A stretch of DNA of 23,202 bases from Bacteroidota bacterium (lineage in GTDB: Bacteria; Bacteroidota; Bacteroidia; UBA7662; CANHCV01), in the NCBI GenBank assembly GCA_027488715.1, contig JAIYBD010000016.1:1-23202 (forward strand), written 5' to 3'. Of this stretch, positions 8,471 through 14,757 are shown piece after piece. The notes beneath the pieces were generated by a model. The model was not told the DNA's origin. It searched no databases and worked only from the letters and a program-made list of their open reading frames with translations. The translations under genes and the position numbers were made by a program. Positions within the stretch are counted from its first letter, which is position 1; the number at the start of each line of letters is the position of its first letter.

Positions 8471-8686
8471 TTATTTCTTTTCGAGTTTAGTTAATTTTCT
8501 GTCTAAGTACACCAAAAAGGCAACTAGGCCGGCAAAAATAATGAGAATCACTCCGATAACAACATATATTTTACCTTCTTTCCTAAATTGATCGGCCATT
8601 TGAGGTTGTTGGGCAAATGAATTTATCCAAGTGAACAAGGATAAAAACAACATTAGTAAGAAATTTTTAGTCATTTTGTTCATCAT
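8471..8686 (-). CDS. ccmD: CcmD-like small membrane protein of haem export
   Basis: A 71-residue protein starting at an ATG (8684-8686) that overlaps the ccmC stop as ATGA; a second ATG follows directly (8681-8683). The N-terminal stretch 'NFLLMLFLSLFTWINSFAQ' resembles a signal peptide. After 'QMADQFRKEGKIY' comes one strong membrane segment, 'VVIGVILIIFAGLVAFLVYL', then a basic tail 'DRKLTKLEKK'. This layout matches the CcmD-like proteins found after ccmC in Bacteroidetes. CcmD in proteobacteria helps release haem-loaded CcmE from the CcmABC complex. An upstream extension of the frame to 8761 is possible but would lie inside ccmC and lacks support. Assignment rests mainly on position, size and topology, since CcmD sequences diverge widely. 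Confidence 0.8.
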   Translation of the reverse strand: MMNKMTKNFLLMLFLSLFTWINSFAQQPQMADQFRKEGKIYVVIGVILIIFAGLVAFLVYLDRKLTKLEKK

Positions 8687-9411
8687 GAAAGCATTTTTTT
8701 TATTTCCAAAGCCTTGATGCGGAAATATTGATGGGTCATCCAAAGACCTAAGGCAAACCATCCAAAAATGGCGGGCCAGAATACCAATCTCATTCGGTTG
8801 TCAAGGTCGTATTTGTTAAAAGCTGGATTTCCTACCGCACCCGACCCCTGTCCACCAGGATGCAAAGAAAATTCTGCATTTCGAGGAATAATAAAAAGGA
8901 GTGGGATGAGGGAGAAAAAAGCTAAAATGTTATAAACTGCTGCAACTCGTGCTCGTTGTTGTTGTTCGGCGATGGCATTTCTTAAAACGAAATAAGCACC
9001 GTAAACCAAAATGGAGGCTAACGCACAAATTTGTTTGACGTCACCGGCCCACCAATTCCCCCAGGTATATTGCGCCCACAACATGCCGGTGGCAAATCCC
9101 AATACCCCAAACACTGTTGAGGTTAATGCAAAAGATTCAGCCAGTTGATCGGCCTCATGTTCACCTTTTAAAAGGTAGAAAACTGAAAAAAGAAAAGAGC
9201 AAAAAGCCAACAAAACCAATCCGAACCACATGGGTACGTGATAGTACAAATTTCGGATGGTCTCTTCCAAATTGGGTTTTGCAGGAACAGGCCCAATCAA
9301 ACCCCATGTAAAGGCATAAACCAAAAAAATAACCGCAATCCAACGATAGGCTTGGTGCATTTTTTTAGCTCCTACCACTTTTTGTACAAACGATTTTGAA
9401 TTCATATCCAT
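8683..9411 (-). CDS. ccmC: Haem exporter / cytochrome c maturation protein CcmC
   Basis: A 242-residue, six-helix membrane protein of the haem-handling (WWD) superfamily. It has a haem-ligand His in 'YYHVPMW' (H58), the tryptophan-rich loop 'WGNWWAGDVKQ' (117-127) and a second His in 'FSLHPGGQG' (H184), which with the WWD loop hold haem at the outer face of the inner membrane. CcmC transfers haem to the chaperone CcmE. The WWD loop differs from the proteobacterial WGtWWvWDpRLT form: the second part reads 'AGDVKQ', lacking the third Trp and the Arg. The gene starts immediately after the ccmB stop (TAA then ATG) and ends overlapping ccmD by four bases, so the three are translated together. CcsA-type proteins share the WWD fold but are usually longer and have no CcmB partner next to them. 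Confidence 0.93.
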   Translation of the reverse strand: MDMNSKSFVQKVVGAKKMHQAYRWIAVIFLVYAFTWGLIGPVPAKPNLEETIRNLYYHVPMWFGLVLLAFCSFLFSVFYLLKGEHEADQLAESFALTSTVFGVLGFATGMLWAQYTWGNWWAGDVKQICALASILVYGAYFVLRNAIAEQQQRARVAAVYNILAFFSLIPLLFIIPRNAEFSLHPGGQGSGAVGNPAFNKYDLDNRMRLVFWPAIFGWFALGLWMTHQYFRIKALEIKKMLS

Positions 9412-10065
9412 TTAATCACGCCAAAGGTAAGGAAACAGCAAAAAAGAAAGTGCCCCCGTTAATAAAATAATGCCCGAAATTTGCCCAATTTCATGCATTG
9501 CCGTACTCCAAGGTAAACCATCCATGCCCATCTTTGAAATTTTGATCGCCAATAAGATGGTAGGAATCAAGACCGGAAAACTTAAAACAGCCATGACTGA
9601 TGCTCCAGAACGTGCTTTATGACTAATCGCACTTAAAAAAGTAAGAGCAACGGCAAGCCCCGTATTTCCTAAAAAAATGCCTGTAAAAAATAGGTCATAT
9701 TTCTGAACTGGGGATCCCAAAAGCAAACTGTAAAACCCTAAAAGAATCATCGATAAAAAGAGCGATAGCATCCAGTGATAAATAATTTTAGCGACAAGAA
9801 CGCTCTTTCCGCTAAACATGGTATAGAAATAAGCCATTCCCGATTTACTTTCTCCTACAAAACTTTTTGTAATAGCGTTCACCGCAGTAAACAAACTGAG
9901 AATCCAGAAAAGGGACAACCAAACCATGGGTTTTACACTTCCGAAGGCCAAATAACACAAAAAAACTACCGTTAAACTGTACCAAAAAACACCTTGAATG
10001 GCATATTTCTGTCGCCATTCAACCGTCCATTCTTTGCGTAAAATCTGTTTAATTTCTTGAATCAT
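9412..10065 (-). CDS. ccmB: Haem exporter membrane protein CcmB
   Basis: A 217-residue membrane protein with about six hydrophobic segments, beginning with the amphipathic 'IKQILRKEWTVEWRQKYAI' that is typical of CcmB (E-x-R/W-K-E-x-x-x-E-x-R). The 'GESKSGMAYFYTMFSGKSV' loop after the second helix and 'FLGNTGLAVALTFLSAISHK' further on fit the family. CcmB is the permease of an ABC-type complex with the ATPase CcmA and with CcmC, needed to load haem on CcmE. No ccmA is in this window. The start overlaps the stop of the preceding 72-residue gene as ATGA (10062-10065). Stop and ccmC start are adjacent. Confidence 0.92.
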   Translation of the reverse strand: MIQEIKQILRKEWTVEWRQKYAIQGVFWYSLTVVFLCYLAFGSVKPMVWLSLFWILSLFTAVNAITKSFVGESKSGMAYFYTMFSGKSVLVAKIIYHWMLSLFLSMILLGFYSLLLGSPVQKYDLFFTGIFLGNTGLAVALTFLSAISHKARSGASVMAVLSFPVLIPTILLAIKISKMGMDGLPWSTAMHEIGQISGIILLTGALSFLLFPYLWRD

Positions 10066-10280
10066 GCTCTTTTCGAGGCCAAAAAACCTGCTTTGCCCGC
10101 TTTTTCCACCACAAGAAAAGTTACCATCAACTGATTCCCTTCCTGTTTGAACAACAACGGATCTTTGTGGATGGTTTGTCCCTCCGGTAGCTTTGATTGA
10201 ATTTGTTCAAAGTTGATTTCATTGACACTCATCAAATCGGTGTCGAATTCCAAAGGTAGTTTTACAGTAATGGTTTTCAT
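10062..10280 (-). CDS. Hypothetical 72-residue protein between lplA and ccmB
   Basis: No family is recognised. The 72 residues begin 'MKTITVKLPLEFDTDLMSVN', continue with a probable amphipathic helix 'EINFEQIQSKLPEG', and then 'NQLMVTFLVVEKAG', a likely beta strand, ending in the basic 'FLASKRA'. There is no signal peptide and no clear membrane segment, so a small cytoplasmic protein is expected. The ATG at 10278-10280 was chosen because it follows the lplA stop by 14 bases; a longer frame to 10331 would overlap lplA and adds a segment without support. The stop is joined to ccmB by an ATGA overlap, the same spacing as the other genes of this operon, which is good evidence that it is a real gene. 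A role with lipoate attachment or haem export can only be guessed from position. Confidence 0.7.
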   Translation of the reverse strand: MKTITVKLPLEFDTDLMSVNEINFEQIQSKLPEGQTIHKDPLLFKQEGNQLMVTFLVVEKAGKAGFLASKRA

Positions 10281-10294
10281 TGTCGTGCAAATTT

Positions 10295-11233
10295 TCACCA
10301 AGAATTTTCCAAATCCAAACGAATTCTCCATTTTTGAATGACTTCCTTTAGGACAGGAATAAACTCAGTAGGGATCTTCTCCCATGGGTGTTCATGAAAT
10401 GGTGAAATATTTACTTCTAACCGTTGATTGCCATATTCAATCGAAGTAATCATGGAATGGCCTTCGGAATGGATTTTATGGCCACTCTTGGTAATACAAG
10501 TGAATGGTGGATTCCTTCCGAACCTCCATGCTTCACTTTCCAATTCAATTTTCTTAGCACTCCATTTCTGTGTATCTGGCATTCCCTCTACCGGTTCCAT
10601 CGTTGCCCATTCCATCTCATAAATGGATTTTATGGCATGAAAAATATCTTCAGAGTTTTCAGGGAAAAGCCCGGTCGATTCCAAGTTCATCACCTTAGCA
10701 CGCACCGAAGGTGAGGCCTTGCTTTCAATGTGATCCTGAACTTCCAGTGCGTTTTGCAAGGCCTGGAGATTGGTGTGGAACAACAGCGAACAGTGACTTA
10801 TCATCCGTCCTCGACTAACCTTTTGGGCAGAACCTCCTACTTTTGAACCATTCACCATCAAAGAATTCCGTGGATTGGTGAATGCATCAAACCCTTTGGA
10901 TTTCAGGAATTGAATGATGGGTGCGAAGAAAAAATCCCACTTTCCAACCCATTCGGTACGATGGGGGGTAATGAACGATAAATTTAGGCAGCCTAAATCG
11001 TGGTAAACCGTTCCACCTCCCGATGTTCTGCGAACGATGGGGAGATGATTTTCGTACAGATAAGGAAGATTTAACTCTTGAAAAAGGTTTTGATTTTTTC
11101 CAATAATGGCGCTAGGGGCATTGAAATATCCCAGAAAAACAGGGTGTTCCAATGTTTCTTCCATCCAAACGTTTTCCAATGCCAGATTATCCCATGGATT
11201 TACCGATGAAGAAAAATGGAATTTCCAGTTCAT
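10295..11233 (-). CDS. lplA: Lipoate-protein ligase A
   Basis: A 312-residue member of the LplA/BPL-type ligase family, which activates free lipoate with ATP and attaches it to lysines of E2 subunits and GcvH. It shows 'RRTSGGGTVYHDLGCLNLSF' (68-87), including the conserved Arg and the Gly-rich loop, and the catalytic lysine region 'NGSKVGGSAQK' (K131). It then has 'ISHCSLLF' (H147) where many homologues have HHGTLL, and a C-terminal accessory region from about residue 240. The start at 11231-11233 overlaps the ltaE stop as ATGA; the frame is open further upstream but that part runs inside ltaE. Being downstream of threonine aldolase, a glycine-producing enzyme, suggests a link to the lipoyl-dependent glycine cleavage system (inference). 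Octanoyltransferase LipM shares the fold, so the exact substrate is not proven. Confidence 0.9.
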   Translation of the reverse strand: MNWKFHFSSSVNPWDNLALENVWMEETLEHPVFLGYFNAPSAIIGKNQNLFQELNLPYLYENHLPIVRRTSGGGTVYHDLGCLNLSFITPHRTEWVGKWDFFFAPIIQFLKSKGFDAFTNPRNSLMVNGSKVGGSAQKVSRGRMISHCSLLFHTNLQALQNALEVQDHIESKASPSVRAKVMNLESTGLFPENSEDIFHAIKSIYEMEWATMEPVEGMPDTQKWSAKKIELESEAWRFGRNPPFTCITKSGHKIHSEGHSMITSIEYGNQRLEVNISPFHEHPWEKIPTEFIPVLKEVIQKWRIRLDLENSW

Positions 11234-12255
11234 TGAGGTTGAAAATTCTGAATCACGTTCATCGCGAATTGGTGTTGTTCTTCCGAAACATCCAAATGAT
11301 ACACGAAACGTACATGCATTTTGCCGAAACCGGCGCATCGAATTCCGAGGGCAGCAAGCTGTTCGATTATTCCTGCGCCGTTTTGCGGAGCCATCACTTC
11401 AAAAATGATGATGTTGGTTTCGACCGGGTAGATCGATTGGATCCAAGAACAATTTTTTAAGGTCGCTTCCATTTCTTTTGCTCTTCGATGGTCATCGGCC
11501 AATCGGTCAACGTGATGATTTAATGCGTAAAGGGCCGCTGATGCCAAAATTCCACCTTGCCGCATCCCGCCACCAAGAACTTTTCTTACCCTTCGAGCTT
11601 CGTGAATAAAGGCGCGACTACCTACCAGAACGGATCCAACGGGAGCGCCCAATCCTTTTGAAAAACAAATCGAAATGCTATCGAATTCTTTGCCTAAATC
11701 TTGGGTAGAATATCCTTTTGCGAGGCAGGCGTTGAATACTCGGGCCCCATCCAAATGCAGAAAAAGTCCGTGTTTTTGAGTAATTGATCTGATTTTTTTG
11801 ATTTCTTCCAAATCGTAACAACTTCCCCCACCCTTATTCATCGTATTTTCCAACGAAACAAGGCGGGTTCTGGGAAAGTGAACGTTTTCCGGGTTGATGT
11901 TTTCCTCCACGGCTTCGGCAGAAATTCGTCCCATATCTCCTTCCAACAAGCGCAGGGAAACAGAAGAAAGAAAGGCCGGACCTCCGCCCTCGTACAGGTA
12001 GATGTGTGAATTTTTATGGCAAATAACCTCTTCCCTTGGACGAGTATGAACCGCCAAAGCAATTTGGTTGGTCATGGTTCCCGACGGACAAAATAGTCCG
12101 GCCTCGTGGTTGAATCGATTTGCGGTTTCCATTTCCAATTCAGAAATAGAAGGGTCTTCGCCAAAAACATCGTCGCCCAAAGGCGCGTTGTACATGAAAT
12201 CTTTCATGGCTTCCGTTGGTTGAGTAACGGTGTCACTTCTAAAATCAACTTGCAT
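11230..12255 (-). CDS. ltaE: Low-specificity L-threonine aldolase
   Basis: A 341-residue PLP enzyme of fold type I that cleaves L-threonine or allo-threonine to glycine and acetaldehyde. The N-terminal 'VDFRSDTVTQPTEAM' and 'APLGDDVFGEDPS' are diagnostic. Active-site features are 'HKNSHIYLYEGGG' with stacking His84, 'LHLDGARVFNA' with the PLP-binding Asp169, and the Schiff-base lysine in 'CFSKGLGAPVGS' (K200). It is the first gene of the seven-gene minus-strand operon. The ATG at 12253-12255 gives the canonical N-terminus. A near-match to the -7 element (TATTTTCG on the minus strand, 12260-12267) lies so close that transcripts would be almost leaderless; no -33 element is visible, so this promoter is uncertain. 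The divergent rpsT promoter occupies the other side of the 128-base gap. Confidence 0.95.
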   Translation of the reverse strand: MQVDFRSDTVTQPTEAMKDFMYNAPLGDDVFGEDPSISELEMETANRFNHEAGLFCPSGTMTNQIALAVHTRPREEVICHKNSHIYLYEGGGPAFLSSVSLRLLEGDMGRISAEAVEENINPENVHFPRTRLVSLENTMNKGGGSCYDLEEIKKIRSITQKHGLFLHLDGARVFNACLAKGYSTQDLGKEFDSISICFSKGLGAPVGSVLVGSRAFIHEARRVRKVLGGGMRQGGILASAALYALNHHVDRLADDHRRAKEMEATLKNCSWIQSIYPVETNIIIFEVMAPQNGAGIIEQLAALGIRCAGFGKMHVRFVYHLDVSEEQHQFAMNVIQNFQPQ

Positions 12256-12330
12256 GATGCGAAAATAGGGCGAATTTTAGGGGTGAGAAGAATTAAATTT
12301 CAAAAATTTCAAGAAAGAATTGGAAAACGT

Positions 12331-12362
12331 TTTGAGGGATGGATTTTTTTCCGTTATATTTG
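12331..12362 (+). promoter_or_regulatory. Bacteroidetes-type promoter of rpsT
   Basis: TTTG at 12331-12334, 20 bases, then TATATTTG at 12355-12362: an excellent match to TTTG-N19/20-TAnnTTTG. The expected start is near 12367, about 17 bases before the rpsT ATG. Confidence 0.85.
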
Positions 12363-12383
12363 CACTCCAATTGAAAAGCAACT

Positions 12384-12638
12384 ATGGCTAATCATAAATC
12401 AGCGTTAAAGAGAATTCGTCAAAATGCGGTACGTCGTTTGCGTAATCGCTATCAGCACAAAACAACTCGTACCTTAATCAAGCGTTTGCGTTTGATGAAA
12501 GAAAAAGGTGCAGCAGTAGAGTTGTTGCCAACAGTAGTTTCGCACATCGATCGTTTGGCGAAGCGAAACATCATTCACAAGAACAAAGCGTCTAACTTGA
12601 AATCGAAGTTAGCAAAACACATCAACCGTTTGGGATAA
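12384..12638 (+). CDS. rpsT: 30S ribosomal protein S20
   Basis: An 84-residue, very basic, helical protein with the S20 signature 'MANHKSALKRIRQN' at the N-terminus, then 'RNRYQHKTTRTLIKR' and a C-terminal 'IIHKNKASNLKSKLAKHINRL'. S20 binds 16S rRNA early in 30S assembly. The start ATG at 12384 follows a strong promoter, and the length matches the family. It is monocistronic or nearly so: a terminator at 12664-12692 follows, although the next gene's promoter is nested in that terminator. Confidence 0.98.
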   Translation: MANHKSALKRIRQNAVRRLRNRYQHKTTRTLIKRLRLMKEKGAAVELLPTVVSHIDRLAKRNIIHKNKASNLKSKLAKHINRLG

Positions 12639-12645
12639 AAACGGG

Positions 12646-12663
12646 AAACGTTTATAAACGTTT
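12646..12663. repeat. Perfect 18-bp palindrome after rpsT
   Basis: AAACGTTTATAAACGTTT equals its own reverse complement. It begins 8 bases after the rpsT stop and abuts the terminator stem. It could be a protein-binding site or just a short secondary hairpin at the 3' end of the rpsT mRNA; nothing decides between these. Confidence 0.5.
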
Positions 12664-12692
12664 AAAATGGCTTGCCTCCGGCAGGCCATTTT
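12664..12692 (+). terminator. Rho-independent terminator of rpsT
   Basis: The stem AATGGC-TTGCC pairs with GGCAG-GCCATT around a 3-base loop (one G:U pair), preceded by A and followed by T-rich sequence (ATTTTTATTTTTG). It lies 25 bases after the rpsT stop. Confidence 0.85.
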
Positions 12693-12700
12693 TATTTTTG
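12672..12700 (+). promoter_or_regulatory. Probable promoter of the radC-like gene, overlapping the rpsT terminator
   Basis: TTG at 12672-12674, 18 bases, then TATTTTTG at 12693-12700, an exact TAnnTTTG. The radC ATG is at 12705, so a transcript from here would have almost no leader. The TTG lies inside the terminator stem and the -7 box in its T-rich tail. Confidence 0.6.
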
Positions 12701-12704
12701 CAAC

Positions 12705-13394
12705 ATGAAAAAGAATGAAGAAACCTTTACCACCAAAGGCATGTTGCAAGCCAAACAAAAGTTTCAAACGTATGGAAGTCAGTATTTAACCGACGAAGAG
12801 TTACTGGAACTGATCATTTCCCCTTCATCCAAAGGACAAGAATCCAAAGTTTTAGCAAAATCTTTGATGGATTTGGCCGATGGTAACTTGAGCCAGTTGG
12901 CCAAACTGGATTATCTCGATTTTCAATCAGTTGAGGGGATTAACTTAAACACATCTTTGGCTCTTTCTGCCGGATTGGAGTTGGCCCGCCGGAGAATTCA
13001 TGAGCCGGCACCTTCTGTGGTTATCCTCAATCATAGTGAAAAAGTCTTCCAGTATTTCAAAGGATATTTCCTTGATTTGGATCACGAAGAATTTATGGTG
13101 GCCATGGTCAATAACCGGAATGAATTGATTCATTTTGAACGTATCTCCATCGGAGGAATTACCAGCACCATCGTCGATGTTCGATTGATCATCCGAAAAA
13201 CCATCATGCGAAAAGCATTGGGCTTTTTTTTAATGCACAACCACCCAAGTGGAAATACTTTGCCGAGTTCGGCCGACATTGACTTAACTAGAAAATTGAA
13301 AAGTGGTGCAGAACTTTTTGACATTGGATTGATCGATCATATTATCTTCGCAAATAACAGATACTATAGCTTTGTTGACGAAGGAAAAATTTAA
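12705..13394 (+). CDS. radC: RadC family JAB/MPN-domain protein
   Basis: A 229-residue RadC homologue. The N-terminal part has 'YLTDEELLELIISPSSKGQE', equivalent to the UPF0758 'LSDaELLAILLrtG' region, followed by a degenerate helix-hairpin-helix ending 'LELARRR'. The C-terminal JAB1/MPN domain has the metalloprotease-type motif 'MHNHPSGNTLPSSADIDLT' (H178, H180, D191) and an upstream acidic residue at E128 or E129. Despite the name, a direct repair role for RadC is doubtful; the family is linked to natural transformation and mobile elements in some species (established doubt). The ATG at 12705 gives the usual 'MKK..' N-terminus; an upstream TTG at 12672 would place codons in the rpsT terminator and is rejected. 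The 3' end overlaps the next gene by about 23 bases. Confidence 0.9.
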   Translation: MKKNEETFTTKGMLQAKQKFQTYGSQYLTDEELLELIISPSSKGQESKVLAKSLMDLADGNLSQLAKLDYLDFQSVEGINLNTSLALSAGLELARRRIHEPAPSVVILNHSEKVFQYFKGYFLDLDHEEFMVAMVNNRNELIHFERISIGGITSTIVDVRLIIRKTIMRKALGFFLMHNHPSGNTLPSSADIDLTRKLKSGAELFDIGLIDHIIFANNRYYSFVDEGKI

Positions 13395-13713
13395 TCGAAT
13401 TGGAAGCCTTTTTTTGGTGACATTTTTTTTGTCGGCCTTCCACTTTTCTATTGCCCAAACTCGGGTAGTAATTAAGTGTTTCCCCAATCCTGTATCTGAA
13501 AATAATATCAATCTTCAATTTTCAAAAGAAGGTAGAACCAGCGGTTCAGTGGAGATTTTCAATCTTTTAGGTCGACAAGTTTACAAAAAACGGATCGATA
13601 CATCGATCGAAGTTTTAATTGTCCCGGTAGAAGATTTTCCGAAAGGGTTGTACATCGTGAAATATTTTGACGACAACAACATTGTCGCCGTCAAAACATT
13701 TCAGAAGATTTGA
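13372..13713 (+). CDS. Short protein consisting of a signal peptide and a T9SS type A sorting domain
   Basis: A 113-residue protein. Residues 1-29 form a signal peptide: basic N-region 'LTKEKFNR', hydrophobic core 'GSLFLVTFFLSAFHFS', then 'IAQ' as cleavage site. The rest is a type IX secretion C-terminal sorting domain: 'FPNPVSENNINLQF', 'GSVEIFNLLGRQVYKK', 'FPKGLYIVKYF' and a final 'VAVKTFQKI' strand. Such domains normally sit at the end of much longer secreted proteins and direct them through the Por/Spr translocon; here there is no cargo. No ATG is available; TTG at 13372 or 13375 is the likely start, inside the end of radC, so translation may be coupled. The stop TGA (13711-13713) directly abuts the convergent btuG stop. 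It could be a degraded remnant of a larger exported protein, but the intact signal peptide argues for a real product. Confidence 0.78.
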   Translation: MLTKEKFNRIGSLFLVTFFLSAFHFSIAQTRVVIKCFPNPVSENNINLQFSKEGRTSGSVEIFNLLGRQVYKKRIDTSIEVLIVPVEDFPKGLYIVKYFDDNNIVAVKTFQKI

Positions 13714-14757
13714 TTACTTGAGGAATCCGAAATTTCTCGGCACAATGCCTGCCAATAAACTATCGGTTATCGTCGCATTTTGGTTCACCCGGTAAATCGT
13801 TCCACGCGAAGAGAAGTCTTTGGCATCGGAAATCCACCAATGCTGGTCGGTTTCATTGTAACCCATGCCGTAAATTCCGCTGATTCCAGGGTGGGAAAAC
13901 CAAGCTGTTTCGGTAACTTGGGTAGATCCCGCCGCCATCAGCAATAATTTCCCATCTAACGCATAACCCAATTGATTGTTAGCATTTTTGCACAATAGGG
14001 TAGGGTGGTAAGTCATTTGAGAGAAGACCGATCGGCTGGTTTCGTTGCCAAATTCGAAGAAGTGAAGTGAGCCAGCCGTTTCTTTTCCCTTCCAGCTCGG
14101 ATTCCCACCGCATAAAACTGCAAATTTGCTTCCGCCCAAAGCTACAACGCTGTTGGGATTCTGATTAACCTCCATGGTTTTCTCCAACGATTGGTTAGCG
14201 ATGTTGATGTATGAAATGGTGCTGTCGCCACTGTTCACCACCGCTAAATGCGTACCATTAATGATCGCCATTTTACTGGGAGTTACCCCCACCGAAATTC
14301 GTTTCAAAATGGTTCCCGCATGGGGGTCAACGATCACAACATTTCCGCGATCTCCGTTGAAATTCACCCACTCCGTCACAAATAACTTTCCATCCCAGTA
14401 GAGAATTTCATCCGGTAAATTCAATCCGTATTGGGTTCCTTCCGATTCAAAGGTTTTTCGGTTAACGATTTCAATTTTATTGCTGTTGTTTACCACAATG
14501 AAAACCTGGTCGTTGCTGTACGCTACACTTTGAGCAATACTTCCAATGGGCCGATTATTCACCGAGTCGAAAACCTGATCCCAAAGTTCCTTGGTACTCG
14601 AATTGTAAAATTGGATGTTACCTGAACCGCCCGAAAAAAGGCCCTCGTTCACAATAATGACTCCTTGAGAATAATCACGATCATGACCAGAATGTCCACG
14701 ATCACGGCATGCGAACATCGTTAATCCAACGAATACGCTAAAAATTATTTTCTTCAT
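13714..14757 (-). CDS. btuG: YncE-like beta-propeller lipoprotein, probable cobalamin-binding BtuG
   Basis: A 347-residue lipoprotein. 'MKKIIFSVFVGLTMFAC' is a lipoprotein signal with Cys17 as the likely lipid anchor, followed by a charged His/Asp linker 'RDRGHSGHDRDYSQG'. The mature part starts with 'VIIVNEGLFSGGSGNIQFYN' and has repeated blades such as 'NKIEIVNRKTFES', 'GNVVIVDPHAGTILKRISVG' and 'STISYINIANQSLEKTMEVN', typical of seven-bladed YncE/DUF5074 propellers. In Bacteroides such a protein next to BtuB, named BtuG, captures cobalamin at the cell surface with very high affinity and hands it to BtuB. The same pairing here, under a cobalamin riboswitch and with an ATGA overlap to btuB (14754-14757), supports that role. 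The frame extends upstream to 14823 inside btuB, but the signal peptide fixes the start at 14757. Confidence 0.85.
   Translation of the reverse strand: MKKIIFSVFVGLTMFACRDRGHSGHDRDYSQGVIIVNEGLFSGGSGNIQFYNSSTKELWDQVFDSVNNRPIGSIAQSVAYSNDQVFIVVNNSNKIEIVNRKTFESEGTQYGLNLPDEILYWDGKLFVTEWVNFNGDRGNVVIVDPHAGTILKRISVGVTPSKMAIINGTHLAVVNSGDSTISYINIANQSLEKTMEVNQNPNSVVALGGSKFAVLCGGNPSWKGKETAGSLHFFEFGNETSRSVFSQMTYHPTLLCKNANNQLGYALDGKLLLMAAGSTQVTETAWFSHPGISGIYGMGYNETDQHWWISDAKDFSSRGTIYRVNQNATITDSLLAGIVPRNFGFLK

Noticed and set aside
8687..8761. Longer N-terminus of ccmD
   Set aside because: It lies inside ccmC; the coupled start at 8686 gives the expected signal-like N-terminus.
11234..11338. Longer N-terminus of lplA
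   Set aside because: It lies wholly inside ltaE and does not resemble the family; the ATGA overlap at 11230-11233 gives a normal start.
12260..12267. Promoter -7 box for ltaE (TATTTTCG)
   Set aside because: One mismatch, no -33 element, and almost no room for a leader; mentioned under ltaE but not listed as a feature.
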